From NCBI GenBank assembly GCA_900314495.1, contig OMVJ01000015.1:1-56874 (forward strand): a stretch of DNA of 56,874 nt. The letters are read 5' to 3'. This DNA comes from an uncultured Olsenella sp. GTDB lineage: Bacteria; Actinomycetota; Coriobacteriia; Coriobacteriales; Atopobiaceae. The translations under genes were made by a program, and so were the position numbers. Below, piece by piece: positions 43,604 to 51,976 of the stretch. Below the pieces are notes generated by a model. The model saw only the letters and a list, made by a program, of their open reading frames with translations. It was not told where the DNA came from and searched no databases. The first letter of the stretch is position 1; each line of letters opens with the position of its first letter.

Positions 43604-43986
43604 CCTGCGAGAAGCGTCTTCTCCAGAAGGAGGAGGTCCCTCTGCTGAAGCTCGCCAAGCGAGGCAAGCACCGCCAGGTCCGTCTGCGGGGGAACGGTAC
43701 GCGTCATCCCGATGGCAGACTCAATGAGCCTGACTGAGTTTTCATCCGGCTGCGTAGCGGAGTCGGGCATGGTAACAAGTAGGGAGCAGTAAGGCACGAT
43801 TCCGGGTCTCAGGCTGTCTGCAAGCGGATGCGCCAGAATCTTCGCCCCCTGCCTTGCCATGTCACGTATGCGCTCAAGCAGGAGCAGGTAGCTCTGCGGA
43901 ACGTAGTCGACCTCATACTGGCGCGAAAGACGCCTTGCAACCAGCGGGTTGTTCGTCATTATGACCCTGCGCGCACCGTCAGCCAT
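43600..43986 (-). CDS. grdX: GrdX family protein
   Basis: 128 residues: RVIMTNNPLVARRL at the start, YVPQSYLLLLERIRDMARQG and ILAHPLADSLRPGIVPYCSLLV match GrdX, a small protein of unknown function usually encoded in glycine/sarcosine/betaine reductase operons, which contain selenoproteins. Here it stands alone, convergent with arsR and sharing the four bases CTAG for both stop codons. If it has its usual partner elsewhere in the genome, the organism may make selenocysteine. ATG with GGGAGGGAAC. Confidence 0.75.
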   Translation of the reverse strand: MADGARRVIMTNNPLVARRLSRQYEVDYVPQSYLLLLERIRDMARQGAKILAHPLADSLRPGIVPYCSLLVTMPDSATQPDENSVRLIESAIGMTRTVPPQTDLAVLASLGELQQRDLLLLEKTLLAG

Positions 43987-44057
43987 GTTCCCTCCCAGCA
44001 GACCGCCTTGCCCCCCCGAAAGGCGCAAGAAGAATTGTTTATGCAGCTCCCATCAGT

Positions 44058-44324
44058 CTAAGGCATGGATGCGACCTTTGCCTCCACAAACCACCGCGGG
44101 CCCTCGTACCACAGGTACGTAAGGCTCCCCCCAACGCTCACCGTGTAGCGAATGCCCGTACCGCCCACCTTCAACGAATGTGCCTGGCGCGCGTCCAGCA
44201 CCTTATCCACCTCAAAATGGCGTCCGTCACTCCAGATGACCTCAAGCGGCCGCATGCGACCGTCCTTGTCGGTATCCGACATGACCTCTACGTAGCGCTT
44301 CTCCCGCGAAGTGGTATCCACCAT
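44058..44324 (-). CDS. Small conserved-looking protein under LexA control, function unknown
   Basis: 88 residues, mainly beta. The core RPLEVIWSDGRHFEVDKVLDA and GGTGIRYTVSVGGSLTYLWY / GPRWFVEAK resemble short proteins that I have seen near Y-family polymerases in Gram-positives, though I cannot name a family with certainty. No signal peptide, cysteine or helix-turn-helix. The ATG at 44324 follows GGGGGTGC. A perfect GAAC-N4-GTTC box lies 36 nt upstream with TATACT beside it, so it should be induced by DNA damage along with the polymerase operon at 21-23 kb. It stands alone between GrdX and a DMT exporter. Confidence 0.7.
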   Translation of the reverse strand: MVDTTSREKRYVEVMSDTDKDGRMRPLEVIWSDGRHFEVDKVLDARQAHSLKVGGTGIRYTVSVGGSLTYLWYEGPRWFVEAKVASMP

Positions 44325-44359
44325 GGCGCACCCCCAAGCCCTTGCTTGTGGGTAGTATA

Positions 44360-44371
44360 GAACATACGTTC
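44360..44371. promoter_or_regulatory. LexA/SOS box
   Basis: GAACATACGTTC is a perfect match to the GAAC-N4-GTTC core of the Gram-positive LexA operator, followed by G (full consensus CGAAC-N4-GTTCG differs only at the first base). On the minus strand TATACT follows directly, a -10 for the 88-residue gene. Confidence 0.75.
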
Positions 44372-44445
44372 GTTCAATGCACGTCCTATTTGCGGGGACT
44401 TTGCCGGGAACCGCCAAAGGGCGCGGGACTCCCCCAGCCGAAGGT

Positions 44446-45393
44446 CTACCTCGCGTGCTTGCCAACAGGCTCCTTTTGGCGCGTTGCCACGAAGCTCAGG
44501 ATTGACCCCGTGACCACCATGAACAGGCCCACCCAGAACGTCACGCCAAGCGAGACCTGCAAGATGATTGCACTCGCAATGCCGTTGCAGACGGGCGTCA
44601 TGTACGAGACGATGGACAGCACCCGCATGCTGCCGCGCAGGATGCCCACGTTCCAGCAATAGTAGCCGCCGACCAGCACGAGCGCAGCCAGAACGGGTGC
44701 CACGAACGACACGGGCGAGATTGACCCCGGCTCCGGCAGCAGCCAACCCGTTGCCAGGCTCGTGACCAGCCAGATGGTCCACGTGCTGAGCATGGTTGCC
44801 ATGAAGCAGTACGGCAGCGCGTTCTTGCCCTTGGAGATGCGCGGCGTGACCACGGAATAGGTGGTCCAGCTGCAGGCGTCCAGCAGCGCAAGCAGGTATG
44901 GCAGCGGGTTGGAGCCCACGTTGGCGACGATGCCCGCCAGGTTGAAGCCGGAGTCCCCGCCCACGACCGTCGCCACACCCAGGGTGGCAAGCAGCGTGCC
45001 TGGGACTATGAGCCAGTTGGCATGGGTGTTGCGGTCCACCGCCAGGTTCGCAAGCACTACGAGGGTCGGCCACAGGTAGTTGACGATGCTCACCTCCACC
45101 ACCTGCTGGGGCGTGGTGGAGAGACCGACGGAAAACGCAAAGAAGATGTCCGTCATCGCAAACGTGGCACCGCTGAAGAGGATGTACTTCCAGCCGTAGG
45201 CCGAAGGACGCTCCGGCCGCATGAGCAGGAAGACCAGAGCCACGGCGAACAGGTACATGACAGCCGCGCCCAGCTGCGTGCCAAATGTCTGGGTGGTAAG
45301 CCGTTCGAACCCCGCGACCATACCCCAGAACACCACGGACAGAGAACCCATGACCGTGTAGCGATTATCCGACGTCGACTGCCCCTGCACCAT
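44446..45393 (-). CDS. DMT/EamA transporter, YddG-like amino-acid exporter
   Basis: 315 residues with ten hydrophobic helices in two EamA halves. VEVSIVNYLWPTLVVL and SFVAPVLAALVLVGGYYCWN resemble YddG, an exporter of aromatic amino acids in enterobacteria, but substrate prediction in this family is poor. ATG at 45393 has GAGGAG at the right place; an ATG at 45405 upstream lacks one. Single gene. Confidence 0.82.
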   Translation of the reverse strand: MVQGQSTSDNRYTVMGSLSVVFWGMVAGFERLTTQTFGTQLGAAVMYLFAVALVFLLMRPERPSAYGWKYILFSGATFAMTDIFFAFSVGLSTTPQQVVEVSIVNYLWPTLVVLANLAVDRNTHANWLIVPGTLLATLGVATVVGGDSGFNLAGIVANVGSNPLPYLLALLDACSWTTYSVVTPRISKGKNALPYCFMATMLSTWTIWLVTSLATGWLLPEPGSISPVSFVAPVLAALVLVGGYYCWNVGILRGSMRVLSIVSYMTPVCNGIASAIILQVSLGVTFWVGLFMVVTGSILSFVATRQKEPVGKHAR

Positions 45394-45603
45394 TCCACTC
45401 CTCATATCCGTTTTCTACGCACTGATTACCAAATCATGCCACAACAGAGCCCGCGTCACATGCGGCAGTTGACGACGCGGCTCGCGATTGGTTGCAGCGA
45501 AGCAGCCAGCACAACGACAGAAAGAATTCGCCCCGCACCAGCAATGGGCACGGAGCGAATTTTCCCCAAGAGCATCTATGGGCTGGGAAATCCCAGTCTG
45601 CCC

Positions 45604-47580
45604 TTACGCGAACAGCCTGCCAGCCGAGATGGGCGTGCGCGCAAAGGCGTCGGAGATCTGGACCCCGTCGAACGCAACCTGCCAGTTGGTGGACTCGATG
45701 ATTTTGCCAGCACCCAGGTATATTGCGACGTGCCCCGTGTAGAACAGCAGGTCACCGCGGCGAGCGCTGGAGACGGAGATCCTCTGGATCTTGCCGTCGT
45801 TGCGCATGTTGGCGGCGTCGTGGTCCTGCCAAGGGTCATACATGTGGTCGTAGGAGTTGTACACGGACTGGATGCCCACGGCCTGCATGCACTGCATGAC
45901 CAGGCCGGAGCAGTCCACGCCCACGCCGGGCGCCAACGCGTAGTCCCATCTGTACGGGGTACCCAGGTAGCCCTTTGCGCAGGCGATGAATGCCTCCACC
46001 ACCTGGTCGCGCGTGTACTCCGGGCGGATGGTGGATGCCGTGAGGTAGGCAAACCTGCCCTGTGCGTACGAGGGCAGCGTGGCGTTGTTGGCGCTCACCT
46101 GGTACATCCAGCTGGGGTTCTGATAGCCGACCTTGCCCGTGGGCAGGTAGGCCAGTTTGCCGTCCTCACCTGCCCAGTACCACTTGCCATCCAAACGCAC
46201 CGACCCCGAAGCAAGCTCATAACCCTTGTCCAAGAGGCCAAAGTACTGGTTTCCGCCCTGGGTGAAGACACCTATGCGAACCCTGTTGCCGTTTTCGATG
46301 TAATACAGGTGACGCGCATGGTCCTCGGAGAACTCCGCGGTCCAAACGAACCCATTTCCCGTGAGCAACGTACCATCCTTCTTGCCCACCATCACGTGAT
46401 TGTCGTCCACCTGCATCACACGGTCGACCATTGCACCCGAAGGCGACACGTACACGGAGTGGCTGTAACCCGTACCCTCGGACGGTGAGACGTAGCGGGA
46501 CTTGGCTAGGCTGCCATCGCTCTGAATCCAGTAGCGACCATCTTTGATACCCCAGGAGGACGAATCCAACCACTGCGCCTCTTGGGGCACGTAGTCGGTC
46601 GCCGAGCCAGTGGCCCAGGTCCCAGCGCCAGCTTCCAGCTTCCAACCTCGTTCAGACGTCAGCACGGAAACCTCATGGGAATCACGGGTGTAAAGGTGTT
46701 GGCCAGTTCCTGGGTCGTAAAGCCGGACGAGCCTGTAGGGGCCGGCACCATACCATGCAGTGCCCTCGTCATTCCAGCCCCCGCGTCCCAAGAGGACGCG
46801 CTTCTCGTTGGCGTCCGTGGTCCACAGATGCATACCTGAGGTGCGCTCGTAGAGCCTCCAAACGGCCTGGCCCGTCGTTGAGGAGGCTGTGAAGCCAACA
46901 CCCTCCCACTGCCAGCCCTGCTCGGAGGCGATGATCAGCGCCTCACGCCGGTCCTTGGTATAAAGGTGCTCGCCGTTCACGGGATTGAAAAGCCGATAGA
47001 CGTTTGCCTTGTCGGCGATGCCCGTAGACGCCTCCGGCTCGGCAGTAGGAGCCTGCGTGGGCGCTACGGAAGTATTGTTGGCCGAATTGACAGCGATTGC
47101 GGGTTTCTCCGTGGCCTCTGGATTGCTCGTGGTAGTCTTTTCCGTTAGGGATTCAGACTTCTGGCTGGTCGTGGGCTCGACAGCAGGCTCCGGTGCCTCT
47201 CCGGCATCGCTAGTGGCCACGAGGTCGGCCTCAGCTGGGGCGATTACCTCAGAGGTCCCGGCCTCAGCCTTGGAGGCGGGTTCAGTGGTATCGGCGACTG
47301 AGTCCGTAACATCCGCATCCGCGGCGGGATTGGCAGCTGTCGCCTCTTCTACAGGGACCTCATCTGCTGCCACAGCGGCAACACTCAGCACGGCGGAAGA
47401 GGCATCGTCGGTGACTGCGACATCCGCCTGCTCGCCGATGACCGCAGCGCCCTCCTCCACGCCAACGGCAAGCGCCAGCGTCGGCGCCGCCACAACGGTC
47501 ACGGACAGAGCGACGGCGGCGCCAAGGCCGGCGAAGCGTGCCCCAACTGCCACGCGCCCATCAAGTACGCGATTCCTCAT
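45604..47580 (-). CDS. Secreted NlpC/P60 peptidoglycan hydrolase with DUF5648 repeats
   Basis: 658 residues. A long signal peptide (about 1-40: basic start, then GAAVALSVTVVAAPTLALA) is followed by a low-complexity Ala/Glu/Thr region to about 190. Three DUF5648-type repeats lie at about 195-355, each with a [Y/R]LYxPxxGxHLYTxD pattern. Next come GW/Y repeats (GRYWIQSDGSLAKSRYV, GKWYWAGEDGKLAYLP) like choline- or glucan-binding repeats. The C-terminal NlpC/P60 domain has the catalytic Cys in GVGVDCSGLVMQ near 556 and His in YTGHVAIYLG near 615. It probably cuts peptide cross-links outside the cell. ATG at 47580 with GGAG eight bases before. Confidence 0.9.
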   Translation of the reverse strand: MRNRVLDGRVAVGARFAGLGAAVALSVTVVAAPTLALAVGVEEGAAVIGEQADVAVTDDASSAVLSVAAVAADEVPVEEATAANPAADADVTDSVADTTEPASKAEAGTSEVIAPAEADLVATSDAGEAPEPAVEPTTSQKSESLTEKTTTSNPEATEKPAIAVNSANNTSVAPTQAPTAEPEASTGIADKANVYRLFNPVNGEHLYTKDRREALIIASEQGWQWEGVGFTASSTTGQAVWRLYERTSGMHLWTTDANEKRVLLGRGGWNDEGTAWYGAGPYRLVRLYDPGTGQHLYTRDSHEVSVLTSERGWKLEAGAGTWATGSATDYVPQEAQWLDSSSWGIKDGRYWIQSDGSLAKSRYVSPSEGTGYSHSVYVSPSGAMVDRVMQVDDNHVMVGKKDGTLLTGNGFVWTAEFSEDHARHLYYIENGNRVRIGVFTQGGNQYFGLLDKGYELASGSVRLDGKWYWAGEDGKLAYLPTGKVGYQNPSWMYQVSANNATLPSYAQGRFAYLTASTIRPEYTRDQVVEAFIACAKGYLGTPYRWDYALAPGVGVDCSGLVMQCMQAVGIQSVYNSYDHMYDPWQDHDAANMRNDGKIQRISVSSARRGDLLFYTGHVAIYLGAGKIIESTNWQVAFDGVQISDAFARTPISAGRLFA

Positions 47581-47790
47581 CAAGAACTCCAATGCTCCAA
47601 GTATGAAACCGGGCAGGGAGGCCACAGGCCGCGGAAGCCCGCCCAGGACATGTCGTGATAGCTGCACACACGCACGAAAGTCTACCACCTTGTGTCGCTC
47701 GCAAATGCATTCGCGGGACGAATGCCACGTGGGAGTACCATGGCAGTTGGTTGGGCCATGCCCAACCGCACGCGGAACGAGGTGTGAACC

Positions 47791-48405
47791 ATGAGCAGCC
47801 TTCTTGACCTTGCGCCAGACCACCCGGCGCGGATGCTGGCAAACGAGAACTCGGCGTTTCGCAAGCTGGTGGCACATGTGCGCGCGGACGCGCAGGATGC
47901 GTGTGACCTTCCGGACAGCGAGCTGGACCCGGCACTTGCCTACTCCATCGCCAACGACACCATTGCCCTGGGCCGCTGCGTGAACCACTACCGCCTGAAG
48001 GAGGAGTCCCTGGTGCCCGCCCTGGCGGACCGCGGGGAGACCCACGTTCAGACGTGCGTGCAGAACGAGGACGACCGCGTGCGCACCTGCATCTGGATGG
48101 CGGAGGCCTTGCTCCAGGGCGCTGTGGAGCGTCCGAGTGGCGCGAACCTGGAGTCCGTGGCCTTCCAGCTGCAAGATGCGTGCGATCAGATCGAGACCGT
48201 TGCGGACCACGAGGACGAGGGCCTCATTCCCCTGGCGCTGGAGATTCTGGACGAGAAGGCCTGGCGCCACATTGCAAGCGAGACGAAGCGCCCGGAGTAC
48301 CTGCCCTCCGCCCACGTGGACCTTTGGACCTCGCCCATCGACCGCGCGGAAGCCGCCATCAGGCGCGCCATAGCCAGCGGCAAGCTGCCGGGCGCAGCCG
48401 GCTAG
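47791..48405 (+). CDS. Hemerythrin-like domain protein
   Basis: 204 residues, all-helical. PDHPARMLANENSAFRKLVAHV, VNHYRLKEESLVPALADRG, VADHEDEGLIPLALEILDEKAW and RPEYLPS follow the order and residues of the hemerythrin part (about 205-345) of the DUF438 protein at 10103, including the His/Glu ligand positions. Without DUF438 and PAS domains it may be an oxygen- or NO-binding partner, or an iron store. ATG with GAGGTG. The AlkD-like gene starts 37 nt later and may be co-transcribed. Confidence 0.75.
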   Translation: MSSLLDLAPDHPARMLANENSAFRKLVAHVRADAQDACDLPDSELDPALAYSIANDTIALGRCVNHYRLKEESLVPALADRGETHVQTCVQNEDDRVRTCIWMAEALLQGAVERPSGANLESVAFQLQDACDQIETVADHEDEGLIPLALEILDEKAWRHIASETKRPEYLPSAHVDLWTSPIDRAEAAIRRAIASGKLPGAAG

Positions 48406-48441
48406 GCAGCCGCAGGCGACAAGCAACCGAAAGGGCAGCCC

Positions 48442-49137
48442 ATGCAGCAGACCGAGGCGGAGCTCCGCGCGCTCGCGGACACCACGACGGAATACCGCGA
48501 GTTCAACACCAAGATCGTCGCCACGGTCGCTCCCGAGCGGGTGATGGGCGTGCGCGTGCCGGCAGTCAGGAAGCTGGCGCGCAGGCTTGCCCGCTCCGAC
48601 CTGCGCGACGCCTTCCTTGCGGAGCTCCCCCACCCCTGGTTTGAGGAGGACGAGCTGCACGCCTTCGTCCTTTGCCTAGAACGCGACTATGCGCAGGCGG
48701 TACGGCTGGTGGACGAGTTCCTGCCCTACGTGGACAACTGGGCGGTCTGCGACGCGCTCAACCCGATGGCGTTCAAGTCGGCGGGGGCCAACGTGCTGCA
48801 TGCGGATGCGCGGCGCTGGATGGCGTCCGACCACACGTACACGCGCCGCTTTGGCATTGGCGTGCTCATGCGCCACCTGCTGGAAGACGGCTTCCAGCCC
48901 ACCATGCTTGCGGAGGCGGCCGCCGCGGACAACGGCGACTACTACGTGCGCATGGGTATTGCCTGGTACTTTGCCACCGCGCTGGACAAGCGCTGGGACG
49001 AGGCCATTCCGTGGATCGAACAGCGGCGCATGGAACCCTGGGTGCACAACAAGTCAATCCAGAAGGCAGTAGAGTCGCGCGTCATTCCCGCCGAACGCAA
49101 GGACTACCTGCGCACCCTGCGCGTACACAGGCGCTAG
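48442..49137 (+). CDS. AlkD-like DNA alkylation repair protein
   Basis: 231 residues of HEAT-like helical repeats. GVRVPAVRKLARRLAR, FLPYVDNWAVCDAL and DHTYTRRFGIGVLM, then NGDYYVRMGIAWYFATAL and NKSIQKAVESRVIP, are the conserved blocks of the DNA alkylation repair family (AlkC/AlkD superfamily). AlkD removes 3- and 7-alkylpurines. The Trp/Asp/Arg residues used by AlkD (W in VDNWAVCD, D in same block, R in TRRFGI) are present, so it may be active. AAAGGGCAG before ATG. Part of a two-gene unit with the hemerythrin protein. Confidence 0.85.
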   Translation: MQQTEAELRALADTTTEYREFNTKIVATVAPERVMGVRVPAVRKLARRLARSDLRDAFLAELPHPWFEEDELHAFVLCLERDYAQAVRLVDEFLPYVDNWAVCDALNPMAFKSAGANVLHADARRWMASDHTYTRRFGIGVLMRHLLEDGFQPTMLAEAAAADNGDYYVRMGIAWYFATALDKRWDEAIPWIEQRRMEPWVHNKSIQKAVESRVIPAERKDYLRTLRVHRR

Positions 49138-49159
49138 CGGTGGCGACGCGCGCTCGCGC

Positions 49160-50047
<888 letters not shown>

Positions 50048-50060
50048 CCTTCACCTCCAA

Positions 50061-50125
50061 TGAGACGGGGGGACGCACCTTTTGTCTCATTTGCATGAGA
50101 CAAAAGGTGCGTCCCCCCGTCTCAT
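50061..50125. repeat. Two TGAGAC-type palindromes in head-to-head arrangement
   Basis: Unit 1 (50061-50090) and unit 2 (50095-50125) are near-identical and inverted to each other, separated by TTGC. Each has arms TGAGAC / GTCTCA around GGGGGGACGCACCTTTT. Together they can form one large cruciform or RNA hairpin of about 30 bp. Located 14 nt upstream of map. Confidence 0.85.
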
Positions 50126-50203
50126 GCGTTCTTGCCCGTCTTAAGCCCATATATGGTACTCCACGGATGCGCTCGCGTAAGTGTTAGTTGTGGTGCACTT
50201 ATT

Positions 50204-50280
50204 TGTCAATGGGGTGTCAATGGGGGACGTTTCCCTTCTGACACACCCCGTGACAAAAGGGAAACGTCCCCCATTGACAC
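50204..50280. repeat. Two GTGTCA-type palindromes, head-to-head, with duplicated edge
   Basis: Unit 1 (50214-50244) and inverted unit 2 (50251-50280) share GTGTCAATGGGGGACGTTTC and its complement. Immediately before unit 1, TGTCAATGGGG is repeated in tandem (50204-50214), the same sort of edge duplication as at 30389. Lies between map and the amidohydrolase gene. Confidence 0.85.
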
Positions 50281-50324
50281 ACGCTATACTGTCTCGCGGT
50301 CAACTCGCACGCAAGGAGCACGGA

Positions 50325-51194
50325 ATGCCAGTCATCGACGCGCACGCGCACATTTACCCCAGCAAGATTGCCGCAAAGGCGGTGCGAGCCGTCAGCGACT
50401 TCTACACCATGGCGGAGAGCGAGACCGGCATGCGCGGCGACGGCACGCCCGAGGGCCTGTTGCAGGTAACCAAGGGCTCCCCCATAACCCACTTCATCGT
50501 GCACTCCGTGGCCACCACCGCGCGCTCCGTGACCTCCATCAATGATTTCCTGGCACAGCAGCAGCGCCTGCATCCGGAATTCATTGCCTTCGGCACCATG
50601 CACCAGGACTTCCCCAACAAGGAGGCCGAGGTGGAGCGCGCACTGGCCATGGGCTTGCACGGCTTCAAGCTGCACCCCGACACCCAGCGCGTCAACATGG
50701 ACGACCCGCGCCTGATGGAGTTCTACGAGATCATCGCCGGCCGCGTGCCCGTGGTCATCCATTGTGGTGACTACCGCTTTGGCTATTCCACGCCCGAGCG
50801 CCTGAAGCACGTGCTGCGCAGCTTCCCCAACCTGGTGGTGGACGCCGCGCACTTTGCCGGCTGGTCCATCTTCGACCGCGCCTTCGACTCGCTGCACGAG
50901 GATGACGCGCGCGACCTCGCCCGCTCCGAGCGGCTGTTCGTTGACTCTTCCAGCACCGTGGCGTGGACCGGCAGCCGCCACCTGGCGGAGCTCGTGAACC
51001 TGTGGGGCGTGGACCACGTGATGTTCGGCAGCGACTTCCCCATGTGGGACCCCGTGGAGGAGCTGCAGAACGAGATCCTCGGCCAGCCGGAGGGCACCTT
51101 CACCAGTGACGAGCTGGACAAGCTCCTGTACAAGAACGCTATGCGCTTCTGCGGCATGAGACAAGGGGACGCACCTTTTGTCTCATGTGAATAA
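50325..51194 (+). CDS. Amidohydrolase-2 family metal-dependent hydrolase
   Basis: 289 residues, TIM-barrel. The metal motif DAHAHIYPSK is at residues 5-14; GFKLHPDTQRVN, VVIHCGDYRFG and FGSDFPMWDP supply the other ligands (Lys/His, His, Asp). The family (ACMSD/gamma-resorcylate decarboxylase-like) includes decarboxylases and hydrolases; the substrate is unknown. ATG at 50325 follows AAGGAGCACGGA; TATACT at 50285 may be the -10. The last twelve residues (MRQGDAPFVSCE) and the stop are encoded by, or directly after, a palindromic repeat (51156-51186), so the natural C-terminus was probably altered by repeat insertion. Confidence 0.85.
   Translation: MPVIDAHAHIYPSKIAAKAVRAVSDFYTMAESETGMRGDGTPEGLLQVTKGSPITHFIVHSVATTARSVTSINDFLAQQQRLHPEFIAFGTMHQDFPNKEAEVERALAMGLHGFKLHPDTQRVNMDDPRLMEFYEIIAGRVPVVIHCGDYRFGYSTPERLKHVLRSFPNLVVDAAHFAGWSIFDRAFDSLHEDDARDLARSERLFVDSSSTVAWTGSRHLAELVNLWGVDHVMFGSDFPMWDPVEELQNEILGQPEGTFTSDELDKLLYKNAMRFCGMRQGDAPFVSCE
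51156..51186. repeat. TGAGAC-type palindrome forming the amidohydrolase C-terminus
   Basis: TGAGAC (51157-51162) and GTCTCA (51180-51185) flank GGGGACGCACCTTTT, nearly identical to the copies at 50061 and 50095. It lies within the 3' end of the amidohydrolase gene. Confidence 0.8.
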
Positions 51195-51688
51195 GTTGCC
51201 CCACGACCCCATGCTGGTACGCGACTCCGTTTTGACCCAGTCGCCAGCTGCACTGGACGCTCCCTCGCCCAGAAATGCGATAGCTGTTGCACCGTCACTG
51301 CAGCTGGGACGCCTTCCGAAGGCGTCCCGATAACCAGCCACAGGCCTTGTACTCGAGGGGTCCCTAAAAGTTGTACACCTCAAATGCCTCGAGATGCCTT
51401 TCGGGCCATCTTCGCCCCTTCGCCAACTGCGGAAACGTGCCCTCAAACCTTGACCAAACCCGTTAAGGTGTACAACTTTTCGAGCGCCCTCTAGTACCGT
51501 TGCCGAAGGACCCCCTTCGAAGCAAACTTGCCCGAATTTCGTTATCTGTTTCGTCAATACCGCCTGGCAATTCGACCGCCGTTGAATCTGGCTTGCCAAA
51601 ACCGTCCCAAAGCTCGTCCATCCGCGAGCAAAGCGGCAAAATTCATGGTTGACGCGGCCCACTGCTGACACTAGTATTACCTCTCGTT
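51195..51688. other. Intergenic region before tRNA-Ile
   Basis: 494 nt with no convincing gene. It contains a perfect 10-bp-stem hairpin GGGACGCCTT-CCG-AAGGCGTCCC (51306-51328) and the MITE-like element 51350-51496. A 162-codon open frame on the minus strand spans it all, but has no ribosome site and no protein-like pattern. The tRNA promoter should lie in 51620-51688; CTAGTATTAC at 51671 may be part of it. Confidence 0.6.
51350..51496. mobile_element. 147-bp MITE-like element with 31-bp imperfect terminal inverted repeats
   Basis: Left end 51350-51380 and right end 51466-51496 are inverted copies with about 26 of 31 positions equal; the inner 15 bases, AAAAGTTGTACACCT and its complement, are perfect. 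The ends read TA-CT...AG-TA, so the outermost TA could be a target duplication as in IS630/mariner-type elements. The 85-bp interior codes for nothing. No transposase gene is in the window. Confidence 0.55.
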
Positions 51689-51765
51689 GGGCCCGTAGCT
51701 CAGTTGGTCAGAGCGTCCGGCTGATAACCGGGAGGTCACAAGTTCGAACCTTGTCGGGCCCACCA
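51689..51765 (+). tRNA. tRNA-Ile (anticodon GAT)
   Basis: 77 nt with CCA encoded. Acceptor GGGCCCG / CGGGCCC, D-arm GCTC...GAGC with AGTTGGTCA loop, anticodon stem TCCGG / CCGGG with loop CTGATAA (anticodon GAT), T-arm ACAAG-TTCGAAC-CTTGT, discriminator A. All stems pair. It stands alone, not beside rRNA genes. Confidence 0.97.
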
Positions 51766-51778
51766 ACTTCGCCAATAG

Positions 51779-51820
51779 CCGCCCCAGAGTGAGCCGAGTC
51801 GCCTCTGGGGCGGTTATTTA
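51779..51820 (+). terminator. Terminator after tRNA-Ile
   Basis: CCGCCCCAGAG (51779-51789) pairs perfectly with CTCTGGGGCGG (51803-51813), followed by TTATTTA. Strong. Confidence 0.85.
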
Positions 51821-51976
51821 TGTCGCGGGCTTTGTTGCCGCAGTACACCAAGCCGCGCACCCTCCCCATGTACAAACCAGCCCGTTTGCACCCCTCTCGC
51901 CCGCCTCGGCGTGGCGCGCGTTGGCGTCGGTCGTAAAATCAGCGCTGAAAACGCAATGACCACGGGAGGGATTTCC

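Noticed and set aside
47791-49137. SOS control of the AlkD-like gene
   Set aside because: No GAAC-N4-GTTC box in the upstream region, unlike the two boxes found elsewhere.
50280-50290. TTGACA at 50274 with TATACT at 50285 as a promoter
   Set aside because: Only 5 nt lie between the two boxes, far too short for a sigma-70 promoter; the TATACT may act with a poor -35.
51183-51671. 162-codon minus-strand frame before tRNA-Ile
   Set aside because: It spans a hairpin and the MITE-like element, has no ribosome site and no protein-like composition.
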